From JAOARY01 sp045345765 (GTDB lineage: Bacteria; Bacillota; Clostridia; Peptostreptococcales; Peptostreptococcaceae): a stretch of DNA of 64,000 bases. The translations under genes were made by a program, and so were the position numbers. The notes beneath the pieces were generated by a model. That model was given only the letters and a program-made list of their open reading frames with translations. It did no database searches and was not told the DNA's origin. The stretch lies in NCBI GenBank assembly GCA_045345765.1, contig CP148265.1, positions 2,790,001 through 2,854,000 on the forward strand. The letters run 5' to 3'. Positions 18,949 through 28,827 of the stretch are shown piece after piece (position 1 is the stretch's first letter; the number at the start of each line of letters is the position of its first letter).

Positions 18949-21900
18949 ATGAAATACATAATAGACCTAGTTTTGGGTGGTATGACTGGATATATAACTA
19001 ATAAAATAGCTATAAAAATGCTATTTAAAGAATACATGGGTGTTGGTGGTGTTATTTTAAAGACAAGAGAGGAGTTTATAGAGAATTTAAGTTATTTAAT
19101 TGAAAAAGACTTAATCAATCACAAAACTCTTGAAAGAGAGCTTAATAAAGCCGAATTTAAGAATATAGCAGTTGATATCTTTAACTCCATAAAAATGAAA
19201 AAATTAGAAGATAATAGAAAAATAAAAGATTTAAAAGGAACAAAAAATACATTAAATAATCTAGTTAATTATAGTATGAGTATAAATGAAAATTTATCAA
19301 ATAATATTTATGACGATGTTATATCAAAGGTTAATTTAGAAAATATATTGGATGAAAATATTATAAAAAAATTTGCTTCTAAAGTTCATGAGAATTTAGT
19401 TTTTAATTTAGAAAATGAAGATGAATTCAAATCTTTATTTAATTTATTTAAACAACAAGGTTATAAAAATTTAAATGAATTTTTAGGAAAAAATATTGTA
19501 ATTGGAATAAAGGAATCTATTACAGGAGTAAATTTAAATATAAATAAAAAAGAAGTTAATTTATTAAAAGAGTATTTAATAACTGAATTTGAAAAACAAT
19601 TTAAGAATAATAATAAATTTTTAGAAGATATAAATAAGCTCTATATAAGAGATTTTTTAAAAAATGAAGAAATAGATAGATTAAAAGAAGATTTACAGAA
19701 ATTGATTTTAGAGAATGAAACAGATTTAAAAAAGAATTTTAAAAGTTTTTATGAAGATATATCAAAGAGTGAAAAAAATATATGTGAATATATATCTATG
19801 GATGAAAAGAAATTTGAAAGAAGAGCGTTAGATTTAAAAGAATCTATAAAGATGAATTCAAATGAATTTGTAATGGATATAGAAGAAGATATATTAAATG
19901 GACTTAGTGAGTCGATAGAATCTAATTTTTCTTCAGATTTTGATTTGTTTGGTATAAATGAAAAAATAAAATCAATGGCTAAAGAATTTTTAATAGAAAA
20001 TGAAGAGTTTAATATATCGAATATGATAAATGAATTTTTAAATTTTAAAATAGATGAATATGATGAAACTAAGGCTTTTGTTGATTATATAAAATCTAAA
20101 AAAATAAAGGATCTTATAGTTTTTATAGAATGTGAATTTGACATTAATTTAGAAGATAAGTTGTTTGATTTTATAAAAAATACGGTATTGAAGTTAATTG
20201 AAAAAGGTGATTTATTAGATATAAAACTAAGTAGATTTATAGATATAAAGAATATTTTTGAAAATATAATAGTTGATTTTATAAATAAAAATATAAATAT
20301 GGAGTTTGTAGATATAAAAGTAAAAGAATTTATAAATTTAAAATTAGATTCGATATTAAATAAAACTTTTACAGAAATGGGCGAAGAAAAAGTAAATTCT
20401 TTTGAAAAATATATATTTACAAATACTTTAAAGTCTAATAAGGAAAGTTTTTGTGATTTTGCAGTAAATAAATTTTTAAATAGTAAAGTTAAAATTCAAG
20501 ATTTAATGAATGCTAAGGAAAATATAAAAAGTGAAATTAAAAACTTTGTAAAAAATGAAATTGAAGGAAAAGTAAATAATATTAGCGAAAAAACGATAAA
20601 TGATATATTCAATAATTTAAATGATAAAAATATTGAAGAAATATCTACTGTATTTGTAAGTACGTTAAAAGAAGAATTACCAAATATATTAGAAGGGAAA
20701 GTAAAAAAAGTAGTTAAATCAAACATGAAAGAATTGGAAGATGAAAAACTTCAGACTATGTTAGAAGATTTTATGGGCAAAGAATTAAAACCTATAAATA
20801 CAATTGGTGCAATATTTGGAGGATTAGTAGGGATAGCACTTTCAAAATATGATATTAGTAATATGAATATGTTAAGTTCTTTCTTTGTATATTCATTAGT
20901 TGGTTGGTTTACCAATTTTATAGCTCTTAAGATGATATTTAAGCCTTATGAAACTGTAAAATTAGGTGGGCTTAGTATTTTTCCACAAGGTGTTATATCA
21001 AAACAAAAGCCTAGATTTGCAAAGTCTATGTCTTCATTTGTATCAAAACAACTTATAAAAGAAGATAAAATCAAATCAGTTTATAAAAATAATATAGATT
21101 ATTATAAAAATTATTTAGAAGATTATTTAAAAAGAGATAATTATTTTTATTTAAACAATCATTTTATATCAAAACGAGATATATTGGCTGAAAAATTTTC
21201 AAATAATATAATAAATAATATCAATTTGATTTCAGAGTCTAAAAAACAAATGGATATGTTAAATAATATTTCTATAAACATGTCTAATAATATAAATAAA
21301 GAGAATCTCAAATTTACAATAAACAGTAAGTTGACAGATATAAATAATATAGAATTAAAAGATTTTAAATTAAAAGATTTAAATTTAAATAGAGATTTTG
21401 ATTTTGAATTTAAAAATAATTCTTTTAATAATATTGAATTAAATCTTAAAGAAATATTAAAAAGTAAAGAAATTAAAGAATTTAAAATTTCAAATTTTGA
21501 TTTTGAGGATTTACTAATAAATAATATTGAATCAATAAGAAATATATTAGAATTAAAAATAAAATTATTATTAAACAATAATAAAAATAATTTAAAAGAA
21601 AATATATTAAAAATAATAAAAAATAAAATGGGTATGCTTTATGAATTATCAGCAGCATTTATAGATATAGAAGATAGTGTATTAAAGATATTAAATACTT
21701 TTATAGATGAAAAAGTTGATGAAATTCTTTTTAATAATCAGGATAAATTAGAAAAAATGATATTAAAAATAGTAAAAGATAATGATATTTCTTTAAAAGC
21801 TTTTGAAATAGAAATAGATTTAAATGAATATAAGGATAGAATAATACCATTAAAAAATGTTTTATTTAATAATATTAATATTTCTAATTATATAGATGAA

Positions 21901-22530
21901 AATAGTTTAAACAAGATAAAGAATGATATGATAAGAGAGTTAAAAAATATATCTATTGATGAAGATATAAAGAATATATTTATAGATAAAATATTTAATA
22001 TTTCATTAGATGAATTTACAAAAAATATAGATTCTAATGAGATACAATTAAAATTAAAAGAAATAGGAAATAAATTAAAAGAAGATAATAATTATTTAGA
22101 TATAGTTATAAATAATTTGGATAATCAATTAGAAATTAAACAAATTTATACATCGCAAGAGATAGAAGAAATTTATTTGAAACTTGTAAATATAATAAAA
22201 GAAGATAATAATTTAAGAATTATATTAAAGAATAATATACAAAGTTTCATAGAAAAAGCTAATGATTTAATAGATAATGATTTTAAACAAACAATAATTT
22301 TTGATTTGATAGAATTATTATTAATTGAAATAGCAAATAATTGGAATCAAATAACAGAAAATATTGATTTTGAAAATATAATAGAAACAGAAATTAATGA
22401 GATGCATCCAAGAGAGATAGAAGATTTATTTAATTCTTTTGCAAAAAAATATTTTACAAGACTTGAGTTGTATGGCCTTTTGGGTGGATTTTTAGGATTG
22501 ATTTCAGTTATAATAAAAAAATTATTATAA
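18949..22530 (+). CDS. Giant DUF445 membrane-anchored protein
   Basis: At 1193 residues this is about three times a normal DUF445 (YheB-like) protein. The DUF445 signature appears twice: at the N-terminus (LGGMTGYITNKIAIKMLFKE) and near residues 650-675 (SLVGWFTNFIALKMIFKPYE), each with a glycine-rich hydrophobic helix. A last hydrophobic helix (LYGLLGGFLGLISVIIKKLL) closes the protein. Between these lie two long Asn/Lys/Ile/Glu-rich helical stretches. The layout looks like an internal duplication with expanded helical spacers. DUF445 proteins are thought to be membrane or cell-wall associated; no function is proven. A good ribosome site (AAAGGAG) precedes the ATG. Confidence 0.8.
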   Translation: MKYIIDLVLGGMTGYITNKIAIKMLFKEYMGVGGVILKTREEFIENLSYLIEKDLINHKTLERELNKAEFKNIAVDIFNSIKMKKLEDNRKIKDLKGTKNTLNNLVNYSMSINENLSNNIYDDVISKVNLENILDENIIKKFASKVHENLVFNLENEDEFKSLFNLFKQQGYKNLNEFLGKNIVIGIKESITGVNLNINKKEVNLLKEYLITEFEKQFKNNNKFLEDINKLYIRDFLKNEEIDRLKEDLQKLILENETDLKKNFKSFYEDISKSEKNICEYISMDEKKFERRALDLKESIKMNSNEFVMDIEEDILNGLSESIESNFSSDFDLFGINEKIKSMAKEFLIENEEFNISNMINEFLNFKIDEYDETKAFVDYIKSKKIKDLIVFIECEFDINLEDKLFDFIKNTVLKLIEKGDLLDIKLSRFIDIKNIFENIIVDFINKNINMEFVDIKVKEFINLKLDSILNKTFTEMGEEKVNSFEKYIFTNTLKSNKESFCDFAVNKFLNSKVKIQDLMNAKENIKSEIKNFVKNEIEGKVNNISEKTINDIFNNLNDKNIEEISTVFVSTLKEELPNILEGKVKKVVKSNMKELEDEKLQTMLEDFMGKELKPINTIGAIFGGLVGIALSKYDISNMNMLSSFFVYSLVGWFTNFIALKMIFKPYETVKLGGLSIFPQGVISKQKPRFAKSMSSFVSKQLIKEDKIKSVYKNNIDYYKNYLEDYLKRDNYFYLNNHFISKRDILAEKFSNNIINNINLISESKKQMDMLNNISINMSNNINKENLKFTINSKLTDINNIELKDFKLKDLNLNRDFDFEFKNNSFNNIELNLKEILKSKEIKEFKISNFDFEDLLINNIESIRNILELKIKLLLNNNKNNLKENILKIIKNKMGMLYELSAAFIDIEDSVLKILNTFIDEKVDEILFNNQDKLEKMILKIVKDNDISLKAFEIEIDLNEYKDRIIPLKNVLFNNINISNYIDENSLNKIKNDMIRELKNISIDEDIKNIFIDKIFNISLDEFTKNIDSNEIQLKLKEIGNKLKEDNNYLDIVINNLDNQLEIKQIYTSQEIEEIYLKLVNIIKEDNNLRIILKNNIQSFIEKANDLIDNDFKQTIIFDLIELLLIEIANNWNQITENIDFENIIETEINEMHPREIEDLFNSFAKKYFTRLELYGLLGGFLGLISVIIKKLL

Positions 22531-22560
22531 AAATATATTTTAAAAAGTTTATTAATATGT

Positions 22561-22566
22561 TATAAT
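22561..22566 (+). promoter_or_regulatory. -10 box before the T-box leader
   Basis: A perfect TATAAT about 40 bases ahead of the T-box stem I region; the -35 is not well conserved. Confidence 0.5.
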
Positions 22567-22604
22567 ATAAAAAACTTAATGATATTCATATTAAATTCTT
22601 TTAT

Positions 22605-22857
22605 ACAGAAGTAGTAGACAAATTATCTTTATCCAAAGCGATTCGGGGTTGGTGTGAGCCGAAGTTAGAGTTTTTGTTGAATGGATCTGTTAGAAGCAAG
22701 GAAGAAGTAATAGTATTCTTTGTCGGGACTTCCCGTTATAGAAGTAGAGTATCGATTTTTATCCGTACTTGATTAGAGTGGAATATTTTTATTCAATTTA
22801 GGTGGCAACGCGGAAGTAACCTTTCGTCCTTTTTATAGGGACGGAAGGTTTTTTTAT
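22605..22857 (+). promoter_or_regulatory. T-box riboswitch, tRNA-Trp specific
   Basis: The conserved T-box core AGGTGGCAACGCGG is at 22800-22813, followed by the terminator hairpin with arms around CCTTTCGTCC and GGACGGAAGG and a T-run ending at about 22857. In stem I a candidate specifier codon TGG (Trp) is at 22682-22684 in GAATGGATC. The bulge reads TGGC, whose last base would pair with discriminator G73, as in bacterial tRNA-Trp. Uncharged tRNA-Trp should favour the antiterminator and turn on the transporter gene downstream. Boundaries at the 5' side are approximate. Confidence 0.93.
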
Positions 22858-22950
22858 TTCAAAAAAATAGAAATTTATATGAATTATAGAGTTTTTGAAA
22901 AAAATAAATTCGAAAAATTTTAAATTTTCAAAAAAATGGAGGAGAAAGAA

Positions 22951-23469
22951 ATGGATTTAAGAAAAAATATTTTAACAGCATTATTACTTAGTATAGGTTT
23001 TATTTTACACAGTATAATACCAGGGGTTTTAACTGGTATGAAATTTGATTTATTATTATCTTTAATATTTGTATCAATTATAGTTAATAAAGATTTAAAA
23101 AATACAATAGTAGCAGCTCTTTTAGGAGGATTTTTATCAGCGATAAGTACAACTTTTCCTGGAGGACAAATACCAAATATGCTAGATAAGATAGTAACTT
23201 GTTTTGTTATATATTTAATAGTTAAATATTTAAAAGTTAATAATCATTTTTTATCAGCAATAGTTGGATTTGTAGGTACTTTAGTAAGTGGTGGTGTATT
23301 TTTGTATTCTGCAAAAATAATAGTTGGACTTCCAGCTCCTTTTTCAGTATTATTTACATCAATTGTAATCCCAACAGCAATAACAAATGCAATAGTAACA
23401 TTATTTGTGTATAAGGCAGTTGCATCAGCGATAAAAATATCAAAATCTAATTTTGTACAAATAAAATAA
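22951..23469 (+). CDS. trpP: Tryptophan transporter, TrpP family
   Basis: A 172-residue, strongly hydrophobic protein with about five membrane helices. Its pattern (LLLSIGFILHSIIPG, LLGGFLSAISTTFPGGQIPN, VTCFVIYLIVKYL) matches the TrpP/YhaG tryptophan uptake family, which resembles ECF-type S components. ATG 22951 is used because GGAGG precedes it; the in-frame ATG 22936 overlaps that site. The tRNA-Trp T-box directly upstream strongly supports the substrate. No biosynthetic trp genes are in the window. Confidence 0.87.
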   Translation: MDLRKNILTALLLSIGFILHSIIPGVLTGMKFDLLLSLIFVSIIVNKDLKNTIVAALLGGFLSAISTTFPGGQIPNMLDKIVTCFVIYLIVKYLKVNNHFLSAIVGFVGTLVSGGVFLYSAKIIVGLPAPFSVLFTSIVIPTAITNAIVTLFVYKAVASAIKISKSNFVQIK

Positions 23470-23566
23470 AAATAATATAAGAATAAAAATACTAAAATAA
23501 GAAAAATAAATACAAAATAATGTTTGTAAGTTAAATTGTCATATTGATTATAAAAAAATAGATATT

Positions 23567-23608
23567 AAAAAGAAGTAGAAATTTTTGTTTTAACTACTTC
23601 TTTTTTTT
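23567..23608 (+). terminator. Terminator after trpP
   Basis: AAAAGAAGTAG pairs with CTACTTCTTTT around an AT-rich loop and ends in an eight-T run. The stretch 23470-23566 holds nothing else recognisable. Confidence 0.85.
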
Positions 23609-23750
23609 ATTTAATTCTATAATTAAATTTCACTATACTCAGATAGCATAAAAAACGAAAAAGTTATTGATGCTTTTTTGACGCTTATAATTTATAATAT
23701 TTAAAAAGAAGTAAATATTTAAACTATTTAAAATTTTAGGGGGAATTTTT

Positions 23751-25787
23751 ATGATATCTAATATTGATATTTCAAATGCAATGACTATTAAATTGGATTC
23801 TAAATTACCAGACAAAAAAGAGTTTGACAAAACTAAAAGAAGAGCACCAAAAAGAGAAGCTAAGCTTAGTAAGAATGATGTTAGGTTAGCATTAAAAAAT
23901 GCACTGAGATATATTGATGAAAAAGATCATGAAGTAATGGCTAAGGAATTCATGGAAGAATTAGTTACTATGGGAAGGATATATGGTTATAGATTTAGAC
24001 CTGAAGGGGATATTAAGGCCAAATCCATTGAAGAATATGAAGGAAATTGTTTAGAGGGAAAAGCTTTTCAACTTATGATGGATAATAATTTAGATTTTGA
24101 TATAGCACTTTATCCTTATGAATTAGTTACATATGGGGAAACGGGTCAAGTTTGTCAAAATTGGATGCAATATTCGCTTATCAAAAAATATCTAAAGGCA
24201 TTAACAAAAGACCAAACTTTAGTTATACATTCAGGACATCCTGTAGGTCTTTTTAAATCACATGAAAGAGCGCCAAGAGTAATATTAACTAATGGACTTA
24301 TGATTGGTATGTTTGATAATCCAGAAGATTTTAATAGAGCAGCAGCAATTGGAGTTGCTAATTACGGACAAATGACAGCCGGTGGATGGATGTATATAGG
24401 ACCACAAGGAATAGTTCATGGAACATATTCAACAATATTAAATGCTGGAAGACTTAAACTTAACATACCTGAAGATAAAGATTTAACAGGTAAATTATTT
24501 GTAACATCAGGTCTTGGTGGTATGAGTGGAGCACAAGGAAAAGCTATTGAAATTGCAAATGGTGTTGGTATAATAGCAGAAGTTGATTATTCGAGAATCC
24601 AAACTAGACATGAACAAGGTTGGGTTAGTGAAATTATAGATAATGAAAAAGAAGTTTTTGAAAAAGCATTACAATATTGTAATGAAGGAAAGGCAGCTGC
24701 TATAGCATTCCATGGAAATATAGTTGATTTATTAGAATATGCAGTTTCTAATGATATAAAAATAGATTTACTTTCAGACCAAACATCTTGTCATGCTGTT
24801 TATGAAGGTGGATATTGTCCAAGTGGAATAGATTTTGAGGAGAGAACAAGACTTCTAAAAGAAGACACTAAGAAATTTGAAGAATTGGTTGATAAAACTT
24901 TAGTTAAACATTTTGAAGCTATAAAGAAATTAGTTGCAAATGGAACTTATTTCTTTGATTATGGAAATAGTTTTATGAAAGCTGTTTATGATACTGGTTG
25001 CAAAGAAATATCTAAAAATGGCGTTGATGATAAGGAAGGATTTATATTCCCTTCTTATGTTGAAGATATATTAGGACCTCAATTATTTGATTATGGATAT
25101 GGACCATTTAGATGGGTTTGTTTAAGTGGTAAAAAAGAAGATTTATTGAAAACAGATAAAGCAGCTATGGACTGTATAGATCCAAATAGAAGATATCAAG
25201 ATAGAGATAATTGGGTTTGGATAAAGGATGCAGATAAAAATAAATTAGTAGTTGGAAGTCAAGCAAGAATATTATATCAAGATGCGCTTGGTAGAATGAA
25301 TATAGCCTTGAAATTCAATGAAATGGTTAGAAATAAAGAAATAGGACCTGTAATGCTAGGAAGAGACCATCACGATACAGGAGGAACGGATTCTCCATTT
25401 AGAGAAACATCTAATATCAAAGATGGTAGTAATATAATGGCTGATATGGCAACTCATATATTTGCAGGTAATGCAGCTAGAGGTATGAGTTTAATAGCAC
25501 TTCATAATGGTGGTGGAGTTGGAATATCAAAATCAATAAATGGTGGTTTTGGTATGGTGTTAGATGGTTCACTTAGAGTTGATGAAATATTAAAATCGGC
25601 AATGCCTTGGGACGTTATGGGTGGCGTTGCAAGAAGAGCATGGGCTAGAAATGAGAATTCAATAAGTACTTGTATGGAATACAATGAAATCAAAAAGGGT
25701 ACTGATCATATAACTTTACCATATATACCAAAAGAAGATTTAGTAGAATCTCTAGTTGAAGAAAATTATAAAAAAATTGTAAAATAA
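23751..25787 (+). CDS. hutU: Urocanate hydratase
   Basis: HutU converts urocanate to imidazolonepropionate, step two of histidine degradation, using tightly bound NAD+. Typical motifs are TSGLGGMSGAQGKA (nucleotide-binding), HSGHPVGLF, CLSGKKEDL, GRDHHDTGG and HNGGGVGIS. At 678 residues it belongs to the longer clostridial/fusobacterial-type form, with an N-terminal extension compared with the ~555-aa Bacillus enzyme. AGGGGG precedes the ATG. It is the first gene of a run hutU-ftcD-hutI-fchA; hutH (histidase) is not in this window. Confidence 0.93.
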   Translation: MISNIDISNAMTIKLDSKLPDKKEFDKTKRRAPKREAKLSKNDVRLALKNALRYIDEKDHEVMAKEFMEELVTMGRIYGYRFRPEGDIKAKSIEEYEGNCLEGKAFQLMMDNNLDFDIALYPYELVTYGETGQVCQNWMQYSLIKKYLKALTKDQTLVIHSGHPVGLFKSHERAPRVILTNGLMIGMFDNPEDFNRAAAIGVANYGQMTAGGWMYIGPQGIVHGTYSTILNAGRLKLNIPEDKDLTGKLFVTSGLGGMSGAQGKAIEIANGVGIIAEVDYSRIQTRHEQGWVSEIIDNEKEVFEKALQYCNEGKAAAIAFHGNIVDLLEYAVSNDIKIDLLSDQTSCHAVYEGGYCPSGIDFEERTRLLKEDTKKFEELVDKTLVKHFEAIKKLVANGTYFFDYGNSFMKAVYDTGCKEISKNGVDDKEGFIFPSYVEDILGPQLFDYGYGPFRWVCLSGKKEDLLKTDKAAMDCIDPNRRYQDRDNWVWIKDADKNKLVVGSQARILYQDALGRMNIALKFNEMVRNKEIGPVMLGRDHHDTGGTDSPFRETSNIKDGSNIMADMATHIFAGNAARGMSLIALHNGGGVGISKSINGGFGMVLDGSLRVDEILKSAMPWDVMGGVARRAWARNENSISTCMEYNEIKKGTDHITLPYIPKEDLVESLVEENYKKIVK

Positions 25788-25796
25788 TAAATATAA

Positions 25797-25825
25797 CTTA
25801 GATATGATTTAATCATATCTAAGTT
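25797..25825. promoter_or_regulatory. Near-perfect palindrome between hutU and ftcD
   Basis: ACTTAGATATGATT and its inverse AATCATATCTAAGT are adjacent, giving a long stem with almost no loop. There is no strong T-run, so it may be a weak terminator, an mRNA-stabilising stem or a regulator-binding site. Confidence 0.5.
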
Positions 25826-25879
25826 TAGATATGTCAAAAAAATAAATTTAATACTAAAAATATTTTAGGAGGGGTTTTG

Positions 25880-26782
25880 ATGTCTATAAAAAAAGTTGTT
25901 GAATGTGTACCTAATTTTAGTGAGGGTAAGGATTTAGATAAAATAGAAAAGATAGTAGCTCCATTTAAAAATAAAGAAGATGTGAAATTAGTAAATTATG
26001 AAGCTGATAAGGATTATAATAGAGTAGTTGTAACAGTTATGGGAGAACCTAATGCTGTTAAAGATAGCGTTGTAAAGGCTTGCAAAATTGCATCAGAACT
26101 TATAGATTTAAATAAGCATAAGGGACAACATTCAAGAATGGGAGCAACTGATGTAGTTCCATTTATACCTATAAAAAATATGACTATGGAAGAAACTGTA
26201 GAATTAGCTAAAGAAACTGGAAAAGAAATAAATGAAGTTACTTCAATACCAGTATTTTTATATGAAAATGCAGCATCTAATGAAGAAAGAAAAAATCTTG
26301 CTAATGTCAGAAGAGGACAATTTGAAGGTATGGAAGAAAAATTAAAAGATCCTAATTGGAAACCTGATTTTGGAGAAGCAAAAATTCATAAAACTGCTGG
26401 AGCTACAGCTGTTGGAGCTAGAATGCCTTTAGTTGCTTACAATATAAATTTAGATACTTCTAATATAGAAATAGCAAATAAAATAGCAAAAGCTATAAGA
26501 CATTCAAGTGGTGGATTTAGATATATAAAAGCTGGTGGAATTGAGATTCCTGAAAAAAATATTACTCAAGTTACAATGAATATAACAGACTATACTAAAA
26601 CACCTATTTACAGAGTGTTTGAAACAGTTAGAATGGAAGCAAGAAGATACGGTGTTAATGTACTTGGAAGTGAAATAATAGGCTTAGTTCCTATGGAAGC
26701 TTTGGTTAATACAGCTGAATATTATTTAGGACTTGAAGATTTTAGTATGGATAAAGTTATAGAAACTAATTTAATGGAGTAG
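25880..26782 (+). CDS. ftcD: Glutamate formimidoyltransferase
   Basis: Transfers the formimino group of N-formimino-L-glutamate to tetrahydrofolate, releasing glutamate. The N-terminus VECVPNFSEGKDLDKIEKIV, the HKGQHSRMGATDVVPFIP segment and RRGQFEGM are diagnostic. It is the transferase half only (301 residues), with the cyclodeaminase encoded separately by fchA. ATG 25880 follows AGGAGGGG; the upstream TTG is too close to that motif. Part of the histidine operon. Confidence 0.93.
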   Translation: MSIKKVVECVPNFSEGKDLDKIEKIVAPFKNKEDVKLVNYEADKDYNRVVVTVMGEPNAVKDSVVKACKIASELIDLNKHKGQHSRMGATDVVPFIPIKNMTMEETVELAKETGKEINEVTSIPVFLYENAASNEERKNLANVRRGQFEGMEEKLKDPNWKPDFGEAKIHKTAGATAVGARMPLVAYNINLDTSNIEIANKIAKAIRHSSGGFRYIKAGGIEIPEKNITQVTMNITDYTKTPIYRVFETVRMEARRYGVNVLGSEIIGLVPMEALVNTAEYYLGLEDFSMDKVIETNLME

Positions 26783-26789
26783 TGATAAT

Positions 26790-28055
26790 ATGAAAATGAT
26801 AATAAAAAATCCAAGTCAAATAGTAACTTGTTCTTCTTTTGATGGGAAAAAAGGTTCAAAGATGCAAGATTTAAATGTATTAAATGATTCATCTTTGGTA
26901 ATAGAAGATGGAATAATAAAGGATATTGATAAAACGAATATTATATTAGATAAATATAATTTGGATGAATATGAAATTGTAGATGCGACAAATAAAGCTT
27001 TGTTGCCGGGTTTTGTAGATTCTCACACACACTTTGTATTTGGAGGATATAGAGAAGAAGAATTTTCTTGGAGATTAAGAGGAGATTCTTATATGGATAT
27101 AATGCAAAGAGGTGGTGGAATTGTATCAAGTGTAAAATCTACAAAAGAAGAGGATTTTAATACTCTTTATAATAGTGCCAAAAAAAGACTTGATTCAATG
27201 CTTTCTTTTGGGGTTACTACTGTTGAAGGAAAAAGTGGTTATGGTTTAGATATGGATACAGAAATTAAACAATTAGAGGTTATGAAGAAATTAAATGAAG
27301 ATCATGTTCTTGATATAGCTACTACTTTCTTAGGGCCTCATGCTCTTCCAAAAGAATATAATAAAGATGAAATGAAATTTATTGATTTTATGATTGAAAA
27401 AGTATTACCAAAAGTTAAAGAAGAAAATTTAGCTGAATTTGCAGATATATTCTGTGAAAAAAATGTATTTGAAATAGAATCTTCAAGAAAATATTTAAAT
27501 GCAGCAAAGGAAATGGGATTCAAATTAAAATTGCATGCCGATGAGATTGTTAGAATTGAAGGAGCAAAATTAGCTGGAGAAGTAAAAGCAACTTCGGCAG
27601 ATCATTTACTTCAAGCTTCAGATGAAGGAATAAAAAGTCTTGTAGATAATGATGTTGTTTGTACTCTTTTACCAATGACAGCATTTAGTTTAAAAGAAGA
27701 TTATGCAAGAGCAAGATATATGATTGATAATGGGGCTTGTGTAGCTTTAGCAACAGATTTAAATCCTGGGTCTTGTTTTACTAATTCAATACCACTTATG
27801 ATTTCTTTGGCTACCATTTATATGAATATGTCTATTGAAGAAACAATAAATGCACTTACAATAAATGCAGCTAAAGCAGTTTCAAGAGAAAAAGAGGTAG
27901 GAAGTATAGATGTTGGGAAAAAGGCAGATATGATAATTTTGGAATTCCCTTCTTATAAATTTTTATCATATCATATAGGTGTAAATATAGTTGAAAAAGT
28001 TATAAAGAGCGGGAAATTAGTCTTTGACAAAACAAAAGGTGGGATATTATGCTAA
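26790..28055 (+). CDS. hutI: Imidazolonepropionase
   Basis: An amidohydrolase that opens 4-imidazolone-5-propionate to N-formiminoglutamate. Metal ligands appear in LPGFVDSHTHFVFGG, the HADE motif and DLNPGSCFTNS; GKSGYGLD is another family motif. The length of 421 residues is normal. It follows ftcD by seven bases and overlaps fchA by seven, so the three are translationally linked. Confidence 0.94.
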   Translation: MKMIIKNPSQIVTCSSFDGKKGSKMQDLNVLNDSSLVIEDGIIKDIDKTNIILDKYNLDEYEIVDATNKALLPGFVDSHTHFVFGGYREEEFSWRLRGDSYMDIMQRGGGIVSSVKSTKEEDFNTLYNSAKKRLDSMLSFGVTTVEGKSGYGLDMDTEIKQLEVMKKLNEDHVLDIATTFLGPHALPKEYNKDEMKFIDFMIEKVLPKVKEENLAEFADIFCEKNVFEIESSRKYLNAAKEMGFKLKLHADEIVRIEGAKLAGEVKATSADHLLQASDEGIKSLVDNDVVCTLLPMTAFSLKEDYARARYMIDNGACVALATDLNPGSCFTNSIPLMISLATIYMNMSIEETINALTINAAKAVSREKEVGSIDVGKKADMIILEFPSYKFLSYHIGVNIVEKVIKSGKLVFDKTKGGILC

Positions 28056-28666
28056 AAACTATGAAGGTAGATGAATTTGTAAATAAAACAGCTTCTAAAG
28101 AACCTGTTCCTGGTGGGGGAAGTGTAGCTGCTGTAGCCGGAAGTTTAGCAGGAGCACTTATAGAAATGGTTGCTAATTTAACGGTTGATAAAAAAGGTTA
28201 TGAAAACGTTAATGATGAAATGAAAGAAATAATAAATAAAATTTCTAAATTAAAAGATTCTTTGGTTGATTTTATAGATAAGGATGCTAATGCATTTGAT
28301 GATGTTATGAAAGGCTTTAAAATGCCAAAGGAAACAGATGAAGAAAAGAAAGTAAGAAGTGAATTTATTCAAAATGGATATAAAAAGGCTGCAAATGTGC
28401 CTCTTGATGTAGCAAAGACTTCTTTAGAAGTATTATTATTTACAAAAGATATAGTAAATAAAGGAAATAAAAATGCAGTTACAGATGGTTTGGTTGCTGC
28501 TATGATGGCAAGAACAGCAGTTTTAGGAGCATTATATAATGTAAAGATTAATCTGTCATCTATAAAGGATGAAACTTTTGTAAATGAATTAAAAGATGAG
28601 ATTAAAAATATAGAAGGTAAAGCAATTAGTTTTGAAAAGGAAGTATTAGATTTGGTTGATATGTAA
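28049..28666 (+). CDS. fchA: Formiminotetrahydrofolate cyclodeaminase
   Basis: A 205-residue helical enzyme that turns 5-formimino-THF into 5,10-methenyl-THF and ammonia. The signature KEPVPGGGSVAAVAGSLAGA is at residues ~17-36. It completes the pathway histidine to glutamate plus a C1-folate, which links this operon to the folate genes at the start of the window (inference about metabolism). It overlaps hutI and is followed by a strong terminator. Confidence 0.93.
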   Translation: MLKTMKVDEFVNKTASKEPVPGGGSVAAVAGSLAGALIEMVANLTVDKKGYENVNDEMKEIINKISKLKDSLVDFIDKDANAFDDVMKGFKMPKETDEEKKVRSEFIQNGYKKAANVPLDVAKTSLEVLLFTKDIVNKGNKNAVTDGLVAAMMARTAVLGALYNVKINLSSIKDETFVNELKDEIKNIEGKAISFEKEVLDLVDM

Positions 28667-28693
28667 TATTGAAAATATATTTAAAAGTTTATA

Positions 28694-28733
28694 AAAAAAT
28701 AGGTGTTGGATATTTATTCAACACCTATTTTTT
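28694..28733 (+). terminator. Terminator of the hut operon
   Basis: AAATAGGTGTTGGA..TTCAACACCTATTT forms a strong stem and runs into TTTTTTT. Confidence 0.88.
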
Positions 28734-28827
28734 TATAATAATTAATATTATATTGTTAATCATTCATTTAAAAGAGGTATAAATAAAATACTAATCATGG
28801 TTTTATATTTTTTTGAGGAGGTTTTTT

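Noticed and set aside
21159..21578. 139-codon minus-strand frame inside the DUF445 gene
   Set aside because: It has a low-complexity Phe/Ser/Leu/Ile composition caused by the AT-rich coding strand, and no start signals.
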